Part shown: piece after piece, positions 1-7,656 of the stretch
Numbering within the stretch: the first letter of the stretch is position 1
How the letters are laid out: every line of letters begins with the position of its first letter
NCBI GenBank assembly: GCA_902826945.1
Contig: CADEGS010000100.1
Location: 1-15,104 of the forward strand
Origin: an uncultured bacterium
Lineage (GTDB): Bacteria > Planctomycetota > UBA1135 > GCA-002686595
Length of the DNA stretch: 15,104 nucleotides
Reading direction: 5' to 3'
Notes under the pieces: model-generated
Told to the model about the DNA's origin: nothing
Seen by the model: the letters and a program-made list of their open reading frames with translations, nothing else
Databases searched by the model: none
Made by a program: the position numbers and the translations under genes

Positions 1-2
1 TG

Positions 3-578
3 AAGCTCTTCCTCAAGGGGCAGCGCTGCTTCACCGACAAGTGCGCGATCTCGCGGCGTGACTATCCGCCGGGAGTCCACGCGCAGCGTCGCTCGAAGAT
101 CACGGACTACGGCCTCCACCTGCGCGAGAAGCAGAAGCTCAAGCGCATCTACGGGGTGCTGGAGCGGCAGTTCCGGCTCTACTTCCGCCAGGCGGCGCGC
201 ACGAAGGGCAACACCGGGGCGACGCTCCTGAGCCTGCTGGAGCGCCGGCTGGACAACGTCGTCCTCGCCAGCGGCTTCGCGCTGTCCAGGAACCACGCGC
301 GGCAGATGATCAACCACGGCCATTTCCGCGTGAACGACCGCCGCGTGGACATCGCCTCCTTCTCCGTGCGCCCGGGCGACAAGGTCACCGTGCGCGCGCA
401 CGACAAGACCAAGAAGATGGTCTCGGAGGCGCTCGAGGTGAACAAGTCGCAGGTCGTGCCGGACTGGATCTCCGTCCAGTCGGACCGCATGCAGGCCGAG
501 GTCGTCAGCGTCCCGACCCGCGAGCACGTTCCGCATCCGATCCAGGAACAACTGATCATCGAGCTCTGCTCGAAGTAA
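3..578 (+). CDS. rpsD: 30S ribosomal protein S4 (5' truncated)
   Basis: S4 is a primary 16S rRNA-binding protein that starts small-subunit assembly. In many bacteria it also represses its own operon. The reading frame is already open at base 3, so the N-terminus lies outside the window. What remains starts KLFLKGQRCFTDKC and runs on through RRDYPPGVH. The two cysteines match the second half of the zinc-binding motif of the C+ form of S4; the first pair would lie upstream. The S4 RNA-binding domain follows (RRLDNVV, FALSRNHARQMINHGHFRVN) and the protein ends in the usual IIELCSK-type tail. A GTG at 156 opens an apparent shorter frame but is internal, since homology continues upstream of it. 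The stop overlaps the ribosome-binding site of rpoA 12 nt downstream, which suggests cotranscription and coupled translation. Confidence 0.97.
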   Translation, partial: KLFLKGQRCFTDKCAISRRDYPPGVHAQRRSKITDYGLHLREKQKLKRIYGVLERQFRLYFRQAARTKGNTGATLLSLLERRLDNVVLASGFALSRNHARQMINHGHFRVNDRRVDIASFSVRPGDKVTVRAHDKTKKMVSEALEVNKSQVVPDWISVQSDRMQAEVVSVPTREHVPHPIQEQLIIELCSK

Positions 579-590
579 GGGGAGACAGCG

Positions 591-1592
591 ATGAGGATCC
601 GTTGGCGGAATTTCGAGTTGCCCAGCAAGGTCGTCCCGGACGTCGAGGCCCGGACGTCGGAGTACGGCCGCTTCGTCATCGAGCCGTTCGAGCGCGGCTT
701 CGGCCACACGATCGGGAACGGCCTGCGCCGGGTGCTGCTGTCCTCGATCGAGGGCACGGCCGTGACGTCCGTCCGCATCGAGGGGGCCGAGCACGAGTTC
801 GCCTCGCTCGAGGGCGTCTACGAGGACGTCACCGACATCATCCTGAACGTCAAGCGCCTGCGCATCCGCTACGCCGGCCGCAACAAGATCACCTGCCGCA
901 TCCGCAAGAGCGGCAAGGGCGTGGTCTCGGGCGCGGACGTCGAGTGCGAGGGCGACGCCGAGGTCGTCAACAAGGACCTCGTGATCGCCACGCTCGTGCT
1001 CGACCGCGAGTTCAACGTGCAGCTCGAGGTCTCGCGCGGCCGCGGCTACGTGCCGGCCGACGAGAACCGTCACGAGGGCCAGGAGCTCGGCACGATCCCG
1101 ATCGACTCGATCTACTCGCCCGTGCACCGCGTGCGCTACTCGATCGAGGCCACGCGCGTCGGGAAGTTCACCAACTACGACCGGTTGGTGCTCGAGGTCT
1201 GGACCGACGGCACGATCTCGCCCGAGATCGCCCTGACCGAAGCCGCCAAGATCTACCGCAAGCACCTGAACCCCTTCGTGCTGTTCGATCCGGGCGCGCA
1301 CGAGACGCCGATCGCGGGCGATCCCGCCGCGTCCGAGTTCAACATCAAGAATCGCCAGGACGACGAGCTGCAGCGCCATCTCGACCGCTCGATCGCCGAC
1401 CTCGAGCTCTCCGTGCGGGCGCGCAACTGCCTGGACAGCGCCAACCTCCAGACGCTGCGCGACCTGGTCAGCCTGAGCGAGCCCGAAGTCATGAAGCTCA
1501 AGAACCTGGGCAAGACGAGCCTGACCGAGATCAAGGCCCGTCTGGCCGAGCGCGGCCTCTCGCTGGGCATGGCCGCCGCGATGAGGAAGTAG
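591..1592 (+). CDS. rpoA: DNA-directed RNA polymerase subunit alpha
   Basis: The alpha subunit dimerises to nucleate RNA polymerase assembly, and its C-terminal domain contacts UP elements and activators. The protein is 333 aa, the normal length. The N-terminal assembly domain shows FERGFGHTIGNGLRRVLLSSIEG (as EPFERGFGHTIGNGLRRV then LLSSIEG, about residues 32-55), LEGVYEDVTDI and the ENRHEGQELGTIPIDS / PVHRVRYSIE region. A short linker (about 240-265) leads to the helix-hairpin-helix C-terminal domain with LELSVRARNCLDSAN and MKLKNLGKTSLTEIKARL. The ATG is preceded by a strong Shine-Dalgarno AAGGGGAG (577-584, 6-nt spacing) that overlaps the rpsD stop. The opening sequence and domain spacing resemble planctomycete RpoA, the main taxonomic clue in the window. 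It is followed 7 nt later by rplQ. Confidence 0.98.
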   Translation: MRIRWRNFELPSKVVPDVEARTSEYGRFVIEPFERGFGHTIGNGLRRVLLSSIEGTAVTSVRIEGAEHEFASLEGVYEDVTDIILNVKRLRIRYAGRNKITCRIRKSGKGVVSGADVECEGDAEVVNKDLVIATLVLDREFNVQLEVSRGRGYVPADENRHEGQELGTIPIDSIYSPVHRVRYSIEATRVGKFTNYDRLVLEVWTDGTISPEIALTEAAKIYRKHLNPFVLFDPGAHETPIAGDPAASEFNIKNRQDDELQRHLDRSIADLELSVRARNCLDSANLQTLRDLVSLSEPEVMKLKNLGKTSLTEIKARLAERGLSLGMAAAMRK

Positions 1593-1599
1593 GAAAGCC

Positions 1600-1992
1600 A
1601 TGCGACACCGCAACGCCGGGAAGAAGCTGGGGAGGACCACGAGCCATCGCATCGCGATGACGCGCAACATGGCCAACTCCCTGATCGAGCACGAGCGCAT
1701 CGTCACCACCGTGCAGAAGGCGAAGGTCGTCAAGCCCTTCGTGGAGCGGCTGGTGACGCTCTCCAAGGAGGCGACGCAGCACAACCGCCGCCGCGCCTTC
1801 GCGCAGCTGCGCAGCAAGGAGACCGTGGCCAAGCTGTTCGGCGTCCTGGGGCCGCGCTTCCAGGAGCGTCCGGGCGGCTATTGCCGGATCCTCAAGCTCG
1901 CGAAGCCGCGCCTGGGCGACAACGGCCAGCGCGTCGTGATGGAGTTCGTCGAGCGCTCGCCCGAGCCCGAGGCGGAGGCCGAAGCGGGCTGA
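1600..1992 (+). CDS. rplQ: 50S ribosomal protein L17
   Basis: L17 lies near the peptide exit tunnel of the large subunit. The 130-aa protein starts MRHRNAGKKLGRTTSHR, the family signature, then MTRNMANSLIEHERIVTT and a KAKVVKPFVERLVTLSKE helix. It ends in an acidic tail (EPEAEAEAG) of variable type. The start codon lies 7 nt after the rpoA stop, with GGAAAG as a modest ribosome-binding site. It is the last gene of the alpha operon here. Gene order rpsD-rpoA-rplQ is the standard bacterial one, and a hairpin follows the stop directly. Confidence 0.98.
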   Translation: MRHRNAGKKLGRTTSHRIAMTRNMANSLIEHERIVTTVQKAKVVKPFVERLVTLSKEATQHNRRRAFAQLRSKETVAKLFGVLGPRFQERPGGYCRILKLAKPRLGDNGQRVVMEFVERSPEPEAEAEAG

Positions 1993-2000
1993 GCGCCCGC

Positions 2001-2025
2001 GGGCCGCCGGCCCGCGCGGCGGCCC
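2001..2025. terminator. Bidirectional terminator-like hairpin between rplQ and dnaE
   Basis: GGGCCGCC (2001-2008) and GGCGGCCC (2018-2025) form a perfect 8-bp stem around a 9-nt loop. It fills the 33-nt gap between two convergent genes and touches the dnaE stop codon at 2026-2028. Neither side has a T-run, so calling it a terminator is an inference from position and stem strength. Confidence 0.6.
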
Positions 2026-5000
2026 CTACACGCGCGCCAGCTTGGCGCGTCCCTTGCCGAGCAGGCGCTCGAGCTCGCCCGCGAGCTCGGTGCTGATGCG
2101 CACGCCGTGGCGCTCGGCGGCGCGCACCCGGCGCTGGCGCCCGTCCTCGCCGGTGATCTCGAGGAACAGGCGGCTCCCGCCGCGGTGGCGGTCGACCAGC
2201 GCCGCCAGCGGGCGCACCTTCTCGTGGTCCTCGGGCAGGAGCTGGACGACCAGGCCGCCCTGGAAGCGCGCCAGGGCGCCGGACAGGTCCAGCACCTCCT
2301 CCAGCAGCAGCCCGACCTGGCCGCCCTCGTCGCCCTCGCGCTCCTCCAGCCGCGCGCGGCACACGACGACCGCGTCGTCGACGAGCAGCGCGCGCGCCTC
2401 CTCCCACGTTCGGGGGAAGCACGTGACGGCCACGCCCCCGGTCAGGTCCTCGAGGCGGAAGCGCGCCATCTTCTTGCCCGCCTTCGTGGTCGTCTCGCGC
2501 AGGCCGACGACCAGCCCCGCCAGCATGACCTCGGCGCCTCCGGGCAACCCCTGCAGGTCGCGGGCGGTGGTGGTGGAGAGGATCGAGAAGAGCCCGGCGC
2601 GCTCCTCCAGCGGGTGGCCCGTCAGGTAGAAGCCCAGCACCTCGTGCTCGAGCGCCAGCACCTCCGCGGCCGCGATCGCGCGCGCGGGGTCGATGCCGTC
2701 GCCCTCGTCGGGCCCGCCCTCGGGCTCCAGCGCGCCGAACAGCGCGCCCTGTCCCGAGCGCCGGTCGTCCGCGGCGCGCGCGCCCTCGCGCAGGCCGGAA
2801 TCGAGCGCCGCCAGCACCGCCCCGCGGTTGTGCCCGGTCGCGTCGAAGCAGCCGGCCTTGATCAGCGCCTCCCAGGAGGTGCGCGTCATCACCGCCGGAT
2901 CGACGGTCGCGCACAGCGCGTGCAGCCCGAGCGGCTGCCCGCGCGCGACGAGCTCCGCGCGCCCGGCGACGAGCCCCTCGATGGCGCGGCTGCCCGTGCC
3001 CTTGATCGCGCCGAAGCCGAAGCGGATGCCGTCGCCCTCGGGCAGGAACTCCCACTCCGACGAGCGCACGTCGGGCGGCAGCACGGGGATCCCGGTGCGC
3101 TTGGCGTCGTCCACGAAGTCCTTGATCTTGTCGGAGCTGCCCATCTCGCACGACATGTTCGCCGCCAGGAACGCGACGCGGTGGTGCGCCTTGAGGTAGG
3201 CGGTCTGCCAGGTGATCAGCGCATAGGCGGTCGAGTGCGACTTGTTGAAGCCGTAGCCACCGAACTTGACGATGTTGTCCCAGATCTCGCGCGCCACTCC
3301 CTCGGCGCAGCCGTTGGACCGCGCGCCCTCGACGAACTGGGCGGAGAAGCGCTCCATGATCTCCGGCTTCTTCTTGCCCATCGCCTTGCGCAGGTTGTCG
3401 GCGTCGTTGAGCGCGAAGTTGGCCAGCACGTTCGAGATCAGCATCACCTGCTCCTGGTAGACGATGCAGCCGTACGTGTCCTCGAGGATCTCGCGCAGCG
3501 AGGCGTGCGGGTAGGCGATCTCCTCCTGGCCGTGCTTGCGGCGGATGAACATGTCGTCCATCCCCGACTCGAGCGGGCCGGGCCGGTACAGGGCCAGCGC
3601 CGCGATCAGGTCCTCGAAGCAGTCGGGCTTGAGCCGCGCGAGCAGCTTGCGCATGCCCTCGGACTCGAGCTGGAACACGCCCAGCGTGTCGCCGGAGTTC
3701 AGGAGCTCGAACGTGCGCGCGTCCGAGAGCGGCAGGTTCTCGAGGTCGGGCGGCGTGCCGCCGCGCCGGCGGATGTTGGCCAGCGTCCGGTCGAGGATCG
3801 TCAGCGTGCGCAGGCCCAGGTAGTCCATCTTCAAGAGCCCGAGGTCCTCGAGCTGCTTGGCGGGCCACTGGGTGACGACGTCCTCCTTCACCCGGCACAG
3901 GGGCACGTACTGCTCGATCGGCCGGTCGGCGATCACGACGCCCGCGGCGTGCGTCGAGATGTGGCGCGCCATGCCGTCGAGCTTGGTCGAGAAGGCGAAC
4001 AGCTCCTGGTAGCGCGGGTCGGCGGCGGCCGCCTTCAGCTCGGCGTCCTCCTTCAGCGCCCTGGAGAGCTCGGGCGCGCCCGGTCCCTGCGGGATCATCT
4101 TCGCCAGCTTGTCCACCTCGGGCAGCGGCAGGTCGAGCACGCGCCCGACGTCGCGCACCACCGAGCGCGAGGCCAGCGTGGCGAAGGTCCCGATCTGCGC
4201 CACGTTCTCGGCGCCGTAGCGCTCGCGCGTGTACTGCAGCACGCGCTCCCGGCCCTCCTTGCAGAAGTCGATGTCGATGTCGGGCATCGAGATCCGCGCG
4301 CTGTTCAGGAAGCGCTCGAAGAGCAGGTCGTAGCGCAGCGGGTCCACGCGCGTGATGTCGAGCACGAAGGCCACGATCGAGCCGGCCGCCGAGCCGCGGC
4401 CCGGGCCGACCGGGATGCCGTTCTCGCGCGCCCAGCGGATCAGGTCCCAGACGATCAGGAAGTACGAGACGAAGCCCATCTCGCGGATGACGCGCTTCTC
4501 GTACTCCAGGCGCTCGCGCGCCTGCGCGTGGTCCGGTCCGTAGCGCACGGCCAGGCCCTCCTCGCACAGGCGGTCGAACAGCGCGTCCGGCGACGTCCCG
4601 TCGCGCGGGTCGAAGACCGGCAGGTGGTACTTGCCGAACTCGATCTCGAGCTCGACGCGCTCGGCCACGTCGAGCGTCGCGCGCAGCGCCTGCGGCAGCT
4701 CGTGGAAGGTGCGCCCCATCTCCTCGCGCGTGCGGAAGAAGAGCGTGTCCGTGTCCATCTTGAAGCGCTTCTCGTCGGAGCGCTTCGCGCCGGTGTTGAT
4801 GCACAGGAGCACGTCCTGCGCGGCGCAGTCCTCGTGCCGCAGGTAGTGGATGTCGTTCGTGGCCACGAGCGGCACGCCCGTGCGCCGCGAGAGGTCCACC
4901 AGCGCCTCGTTGGCGCGGTCCTGGATCTCGAGGCCGTTGCGCTGCAGCTCGAGCCAGAAGCGCTCGCGCCCGAACACGTCGAGCAGCTCGGCCGCCGTGC

Positions 5001-5475
5001 GCTCGGCCTCGGCCTGCCGCTCGCGCAGGATCATCTGGTTGATCTCGCCCGAGAGGCAGCCGGACAGGCACAGGAGCCCCTCGGCGTGGCGCGCCAGCAC
5101 CTCCTTGTCGATGCGCGGGCGGAAGTGGTAGCCCTCGATGTACGCGACCGAGGCCAGGCGCAGGAGGTTCTTGTAGCCGGTGCCGTCGGCCGCCAGCAGC
5201 GTCAGGTGGCTGTAGGGGTTGCGCTCGCGGTGATGCGGCTTGTCGCGTCCCTCGCGCGCGATGTAGACCTCGCAGCCGACGATCGGCTTGATCCCGGCCG
5301 AGCGGCACTTCTGGTACAGCTCGATGGCGCCGAACATGTTGCCGTGGTCGGTCAGCGCCAGCGCCGGCTGGCCGTCGGCGCGGCAGGCGGCCACCAGGTC
5401 GTCGATGCGGTTCGCCCCGTCCAGCAGGCTGTACTCGGAGTGGACGTGCAGGTGGACGAACTCGGGTGCGCTCAT
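2026..5475 (-). CDS. dnaE: DNA polymerase III subunit alpha
   Basis: This is the replicative polymerase catalytic subunit, 1149 aa (E. coli DnaE is 1160). An N-terminal PHP domain starts at once (HLHVHSEYSLLDG, residues 8-20; LTDHGN, 41-46; GCEVYI, 68-72; NDIHYL, 207-212). The palm carries PGRGSAAGS (358-366), SMPDIDIDF with catalytic Asp399 and Asp401, and KMDYLGLRTLT with the third Asp551. A helix-hairpin-helix region (FGAIKGTGSRAIEGL) and a C-terminal OB fold (AGLVVGLRETTTKAGKKMAR) follow. This order identifies DnaE rather than PolC or DnaE2/ImuC, although the DnaE1/DnaE3 subtype is not settled. No alternative in-frame start lies close upstream and homology begins at residue 7, so the ATG at 5475 is secure. 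Its GGAGG lies only 1 nt from the ATG and can pair with an upstream CCTCC. It lies 72 nt downstream of argF' on the same strand. Confidence 0.98.
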   Translation of the reverse strand: MSAPEFVHLHVHSEYSLLDGANRIDDLVAACRADGQPALALTDHGNMFGAIELYQKCRSAGIKPIVGCEVYIAREGRDKPHHRERNPYSHLTLLAADGTGYKNLLRLASVAYIEGYHFRPRIDKEVLARHAEGLLCLSGCLSGEINQMILRERQAEAERTAAELLDVFGRERFWLELQRNGLEIQDRANEALVDLSRRTGVPLVATNDIHYLRHEDCAAQDVLLCINTGAKRSDEKRFKMDTDTLFFRTREEMGRTFHELPQALRATLDVAERVELEIEFGKYHLPVFDPRDGTSPDALFDRLCEEGLAVRYGPDHAQARERLEYEKRVIREMGFVSYFLIVWDLIRWARENGIPVGPGRGSAAGSIVAFVLDITRVDPLRYDLLFERFLNSARISMPDIDIDFCKEGRERVLQYTRERYGAENVAQIGTFATLASRSVVRDVGRVLDLPLPEVDKLAKMIPQGPGAPELSRALKEDAELKAAAADPRYQELFAFSTKLDGMARHISTHAAGVVIADRPIEQYVPLCRVKEDVVTQWPAKQLEDLGLLKMDYLGLRTLTILDRTLANIRRRGGTPPDLENLPLSDARTFELLNSGDTLGVFQLESEGMRKLLARLKPDCFEDLIAALALYRPGPLESGMDDMFIRRKHGQEEIAYPHASLREILEDTYGCIVYQEQVMLISNVLANFALNDADNLRKAMGKKKPEIMERFSAQFVEGARSNGCAEGVAREIWDNIVKFGGYGFNKSHSTAYALITWQTAYLKAHHRVAFLAANMSCEMGSSDKIKDFVDDAKRTGIPVLPPDVRSSEWEFLPEGDGIRFGFGAIKGTGSRAIEGLVAGRAELVARGQPLGLHALCATVDPAVMTRTSWEALIKAGCFDATGHNRGAVLAALDSGLREGARAADDRRSGQGALFGALEPEGGPDEGDGIDPARAIAAAEVLALEHEVLGFYLTGHPLEERAGLFSILSTTTARDLQGLPGGAEVMLAGLVVGLRETTTKAGKKMARFRLEDLTGGVAVTCFPRTWEEARALLVDDAVVVCRARLEEREGDEGGQVGLLLEEVLDLSGALARFQGGLVVQLLPEDHEKVRPLAALVDRHRGGSRLFLEITGEDGRQRRVRAAERHGVRISTELAGELERLLGKGRAKLARV

Positions 5476-5476
5476 G

Positions 5477-5509
5477 CCTCCGGTCGACGCGGAGCCGACG
5501 GCCCGGAGG
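5477..5509 (-). promoter_or_regulatory. Hairpin covering the dnaE Shine-Dalgarno
   Basis: Read on the minus strand, CCTCCGG (5509-5503) can pair perfectly with CCGGAGG (5483-5477), which contains the only Shine-Dalgarno-like sequence of dnaE and ends 1 nt before its ATG. The loop is 19 nt. It could be a translational control hairpin, or a terminator/attenuator between argF' and dnaE. In DNA this GC-rich, 7-bp arms can also occur by chance. Confidence 0.4.
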
Positions 5510-5547
5510 ATAGCCAGCGCGCGCGCCCGAGACCAGGCGCGCGCGCG

Positions 5548-6558
5548 TCAGCCGCGGCCGAGCAGGCGCACGAGCAGCGCCTTCTGCGAGGGCAGGCGGT
5601 TCGCCGCCTGGCGGTAGAGCAGGCTGCGCGGCCCGTCGAGCACCTCGTCGGACACCTCGACGTTGCGCCGGACGGGCATCGCGTGCATCAGGCGCGCGTC
5701 GTCGCTCTCGGCGAACAGGCGCTCGTCGATCGTCCAGGCCGTGTGGCGCGAGCACTGGCTGGCGGAGAGCGTCGGATTGCCGTACGACTCGAGCGACTGC
5801 CACGAGCGCGCGTAGACGACGCGCGCGCCCGCGACCGCCTCGGCCATCGAGCCGCACGGCACGAGCGAGCCGCCGCTCTGCGCCGCCAGCTCGCGCGCGC
5901 GCGCGAGCACCCCGCCGTCGAGCTCGAACCCGGCCGGGTGCGCGAGGCGCACCTCCATGCCCTGGCGCAGCGCGCCGTGCAGCAGCGAGTGCACGACCGC
6001 CGCGCTGGCGGGCTGCGGCGAGTGCACCCACACGACGGCGAGCGTCTTGCCCGCCAGCTTGCCGAGCTCCTCGCGCAGGGTCAGCAGGTCCGCCAGGGTC
6101 TGCAAGGGGTGCGCGAGCGCGCTCTCCATGTTGATCACGGGCACCGTCGCGTGGCGCGCCCAGGTGCGGATGCGCTCGTCCTTGCGGTCGATCTCCCACG
6201 AGCGCCCGGGCGCGACCGGACGGATGGCCAGCGCGTCGACGTAGTGGGAGAGCACGGCCGCCGCGTCGCGCACGTGCTCGGGCGCGCGGCCGTCCATGAC
6301 GGTGCCCTCGCGCTCCTCGAGCTCCCAGAAGTCGCTCATCGCGGTCAGGTTGATCGTGTGCCCGCCGAGCTGGTGCACGGCGGCCTCGAACGAGGTGCGC
6401 GTGCGCAGCGAGCCGCGGAAGAAGAGCAGCCCCAGGCTGCGGCCGGAGAGCTCCCCGCGGCCCGGGCGCCGCTGGAGGCGCGTGGACAGCTCGAGCACGT
6501 CGTCCAGGAGCTCGTCGTCGATGTCCTCCAGCCCGATCACGTGGCGGGGATCGCTCAT
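5548..6558 (-). CDS. argF': N-acetyl/N-succinyl-ornithine carbamoyltransferase
   Basis: This transcarbamylase moves the carbamoyl group from carbamoyl phosphate to an N-acylated ornithine in the acylated route to arginine. SLRTRTSF (50-57) is the carbamoyl-phosphate loop, with SLRTR instead of the STRTR of ordinary ornithine transcarbamylase. GTVMDG, VINMESA, HPLQ (150-153), VVYARSW and PVRRNVEVSDEVLDGPRS are typical of the AOTCase/SOTCase subfamily. A proline at 93 (RAPEH) sits where, in my alignment from memory, AOTCase has Glu92 and SOTCase has Pro90, which points to succinylornithine. Lys326 in the C-terminal QKA recalls the carboxylated lysine of AOTCase, so the signals are mixed. The usual HCLP is HAMP (292-295). 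I chose the ATG at 6558 (336 aa). A GTG 18 nt upstream (6576) would add six residues. Subfamily membership is firm; exact substrate is not. Confidence 0.87.
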   Translation of the reverse strand: MSDPRHVIGLEDIDDELLDDVLELSTRLQRRPGRGELSGRSLGLLFFRGSLRTRTSFEAAVHQLGGHTINLTAMSDFWELEEREGTVMDGRAPEHVRDAAAVLSHYVDALAIRPVAPGRSWEIDRKDERIRTWARHATVPVINMESALAHPLQTLADLLTLREELGKLAGKTLAVVWVHSPQPASAAVVHSLLHGALRQGMEVRLAHPAGFELDGGVLARARELAAQSGGSLVPCGSMAEAVAGARVVYARSWQSLESYGNPTLSASQCSRHTAWTIDERLFAESDDARLMHAMPVRRNVEVSDEVLDGPRSLLYRQAANRLPSQKALLVRLLGRG

Positions 6559-6658
6559 GGACCCCAGCCTAGCCACGGCGCGGCGCCGCGTCGCGCGCGA
6601 GGGCGGCTGAGAATGGGCGCGCGGGCGAATCCGGGGGCGAGCCTTCCGCGCGGCCCGC

Positions 6659-6688
6659 TTGACAGCGCGGCGGGGGCACGGCTACAAC
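6659..6688 (+). promoter_or_regulatory. Promoter of tRNA-Arg(ACG)/tadA unit
   Basis: A perfect -35 TTGACA (6659-6664), an 18-bp spacer and a TACAAC -10 (6683-6688) lie 17 nt upstream of the mature tRNA-Arg 5' end. This is the clearest sigma-70-type promoter in the window. Its position suits a stable RNA gene and may also serve tadA downstream. Confidence 0.7.
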
Positions 6689-6705
6689 CTGCCCCCCTTA
6701 AACGT

Positions 6706-6782
6706 GCACCCATAGCTCAATTGGATAGAGCACCTGACTACGGATCAGGAGGTTTGAGGTTCGAGTCCTCATGGGTGTACCA
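6706..6782 (+). tRNA. tRNA-Arg(ACG)
   Basis: The 77-nt cloverleaf has CCA encoded. The acceptor GCACCCA pairs with TGGGTGT, the D arm is GCTC/GAGC, the anticodon stem CCTGA/TCAGG encloses CTACGGA with anticodon ACG at 6740-6742, and the T arm is TGAGG TTCGAGT CCTCA. Adenosine 34 of this tRNA is the classic bacterial substrate for deamination to inosine, letting it read CGU, CGC and CGA. The enzyme gene, tadA, begins 100 nt downstream. Confidence 0.97.
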
Positions 6783-6882
6783 CCGATCGCTCCGGCGGCG
6801 CCGTGGCCCGTCCGGAGGGCGCCCGCGGCTCCCGCGCCCGGCCATCCGCCGCGCGCGGGCGCATGAAAACGAGGATCCTGCG

Positions 6883-7371
6883 TTGGCTTCCCTGACCGAC
6901 CCGCGCGCGGAGGACGAGCGCTGGATGCGGCTCGCCCTCGACGAGGCGCGCGCCGCCCGCGCGCAGGACGAGGTGCCGATCGGGGCCGTCCTCGTCGGGC
7001 CGGCCGGCGCGGACGCGCTCGCGCGCGGCCACAACCGCACGCGCGCCGCCTGCGACCCGACGGCGCACGCCGAGCTCGAGGCGCTGCGCGAGGGCGCGCG
7101 GCGCCTCGGCGCGCAGCGCCTGGTCGGCTGCACGCTGTACACCACGGTCGAGCCGTGCTTCATGTGCGCGGGCGCGATCGTGCACGCGCGCCTGGCGCGC
7201 GTCGTGTGGGGGGTGCGCGACCCGAAGTTCGGGGCGGCGGTCTCGCTCGGCGAGGTGCTGCAGCACCCGGGAGCCAACCACCGCGTGGAGTGCACGGAGG
7301 GCGTGGGCGCCGACGAGTGCCGCGCGCTGCTCCAGGGCTTCTTTCGCGAGAAGCGCCGACGCGAGCCGTGA
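6883..7371 (+). CDS. tadA: tRNA-specific adenosine deaminase TadA
   Basis: TadA deaminates A34 of tRNA-Arg(ACG) to inosine. The zinc/cytidine-deaminase fold is plain: PTAHAELEAL supplies the zinc His and catalytic Glu (HAE), and EPCFMCAGAI supplies the PCxxC cysteines. The family's HPGANHRVE.TEG.GADECRALL tail follows. I chose a TTG start (6883, 162 aa) because GAGG (6871-6874) lies 8 nt upstream and because WMRLALDEA aligns with the N-terminal helix of E. coli TadA. The next in-frame ATG (6925) would cut that helix. It stands 100 nt behind its substrate tRNA and ends 8 nt before tRNA-Ser(CGA), so RNase P processing would cut just past its stop codon. A 10-codon ATG frame (6863-6895) overlaps the start in another phase. 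Confidence 0.95.
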   Translation: MASLTDPRAEDERWMRLALDEARAARAQDEVPIGAVLVGPAGADALARGHNRTRAACDPTAHAELEALREGARRLGAQRLVGCTLYTTVEPCFMCAGAIVHARLARVVWGVRDPKFGAAVSLGEVLQHPGANHRVECTEGVGADECRALLQGFFREKRRREP

Positions 7372-7379
7372 GGCTCGGA

Positions 7380-7598
<219 letters not shown>

Positions 7599-7656
7599 CC
7601 CGCGCGCGACGCCGCGCCGGCCGGGTTCGGCCCGCGACGCCGGGGGCGCGCGGACC

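Noticed and set aside
1892..6199. A 1435-codon open frame on the minus strand overlapping dnaE and argF'
   Set aside because: It is in another phase of the true genes, consists of Arg/Ala/Gly/Pro-rich low-complexity sequence, and shows no domain motif. High-GC codon bias removes stop codons from shadow frames. dnaE and argF' in the same interval have complete family motifs.
2107..6882. A plus-strand open frame of more than 1500 codons running across dnaE/argF' and a tRNA into tadA
   Set aside because: Only its last part (from 6883) is a real protein, TadA. The rest is the antisense of dnaE and argF' and reads through tRNA-Arg, which a genuine gene would not do.
6925..7371. ATG at 6925 as the tadA start
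   Set aside because: It would remove the DERW part of the N-terminal helix that aligns with E. coli TadA, and has no clear ribosome-binding site. The TTG at 6883 has GAGG at good spacing.
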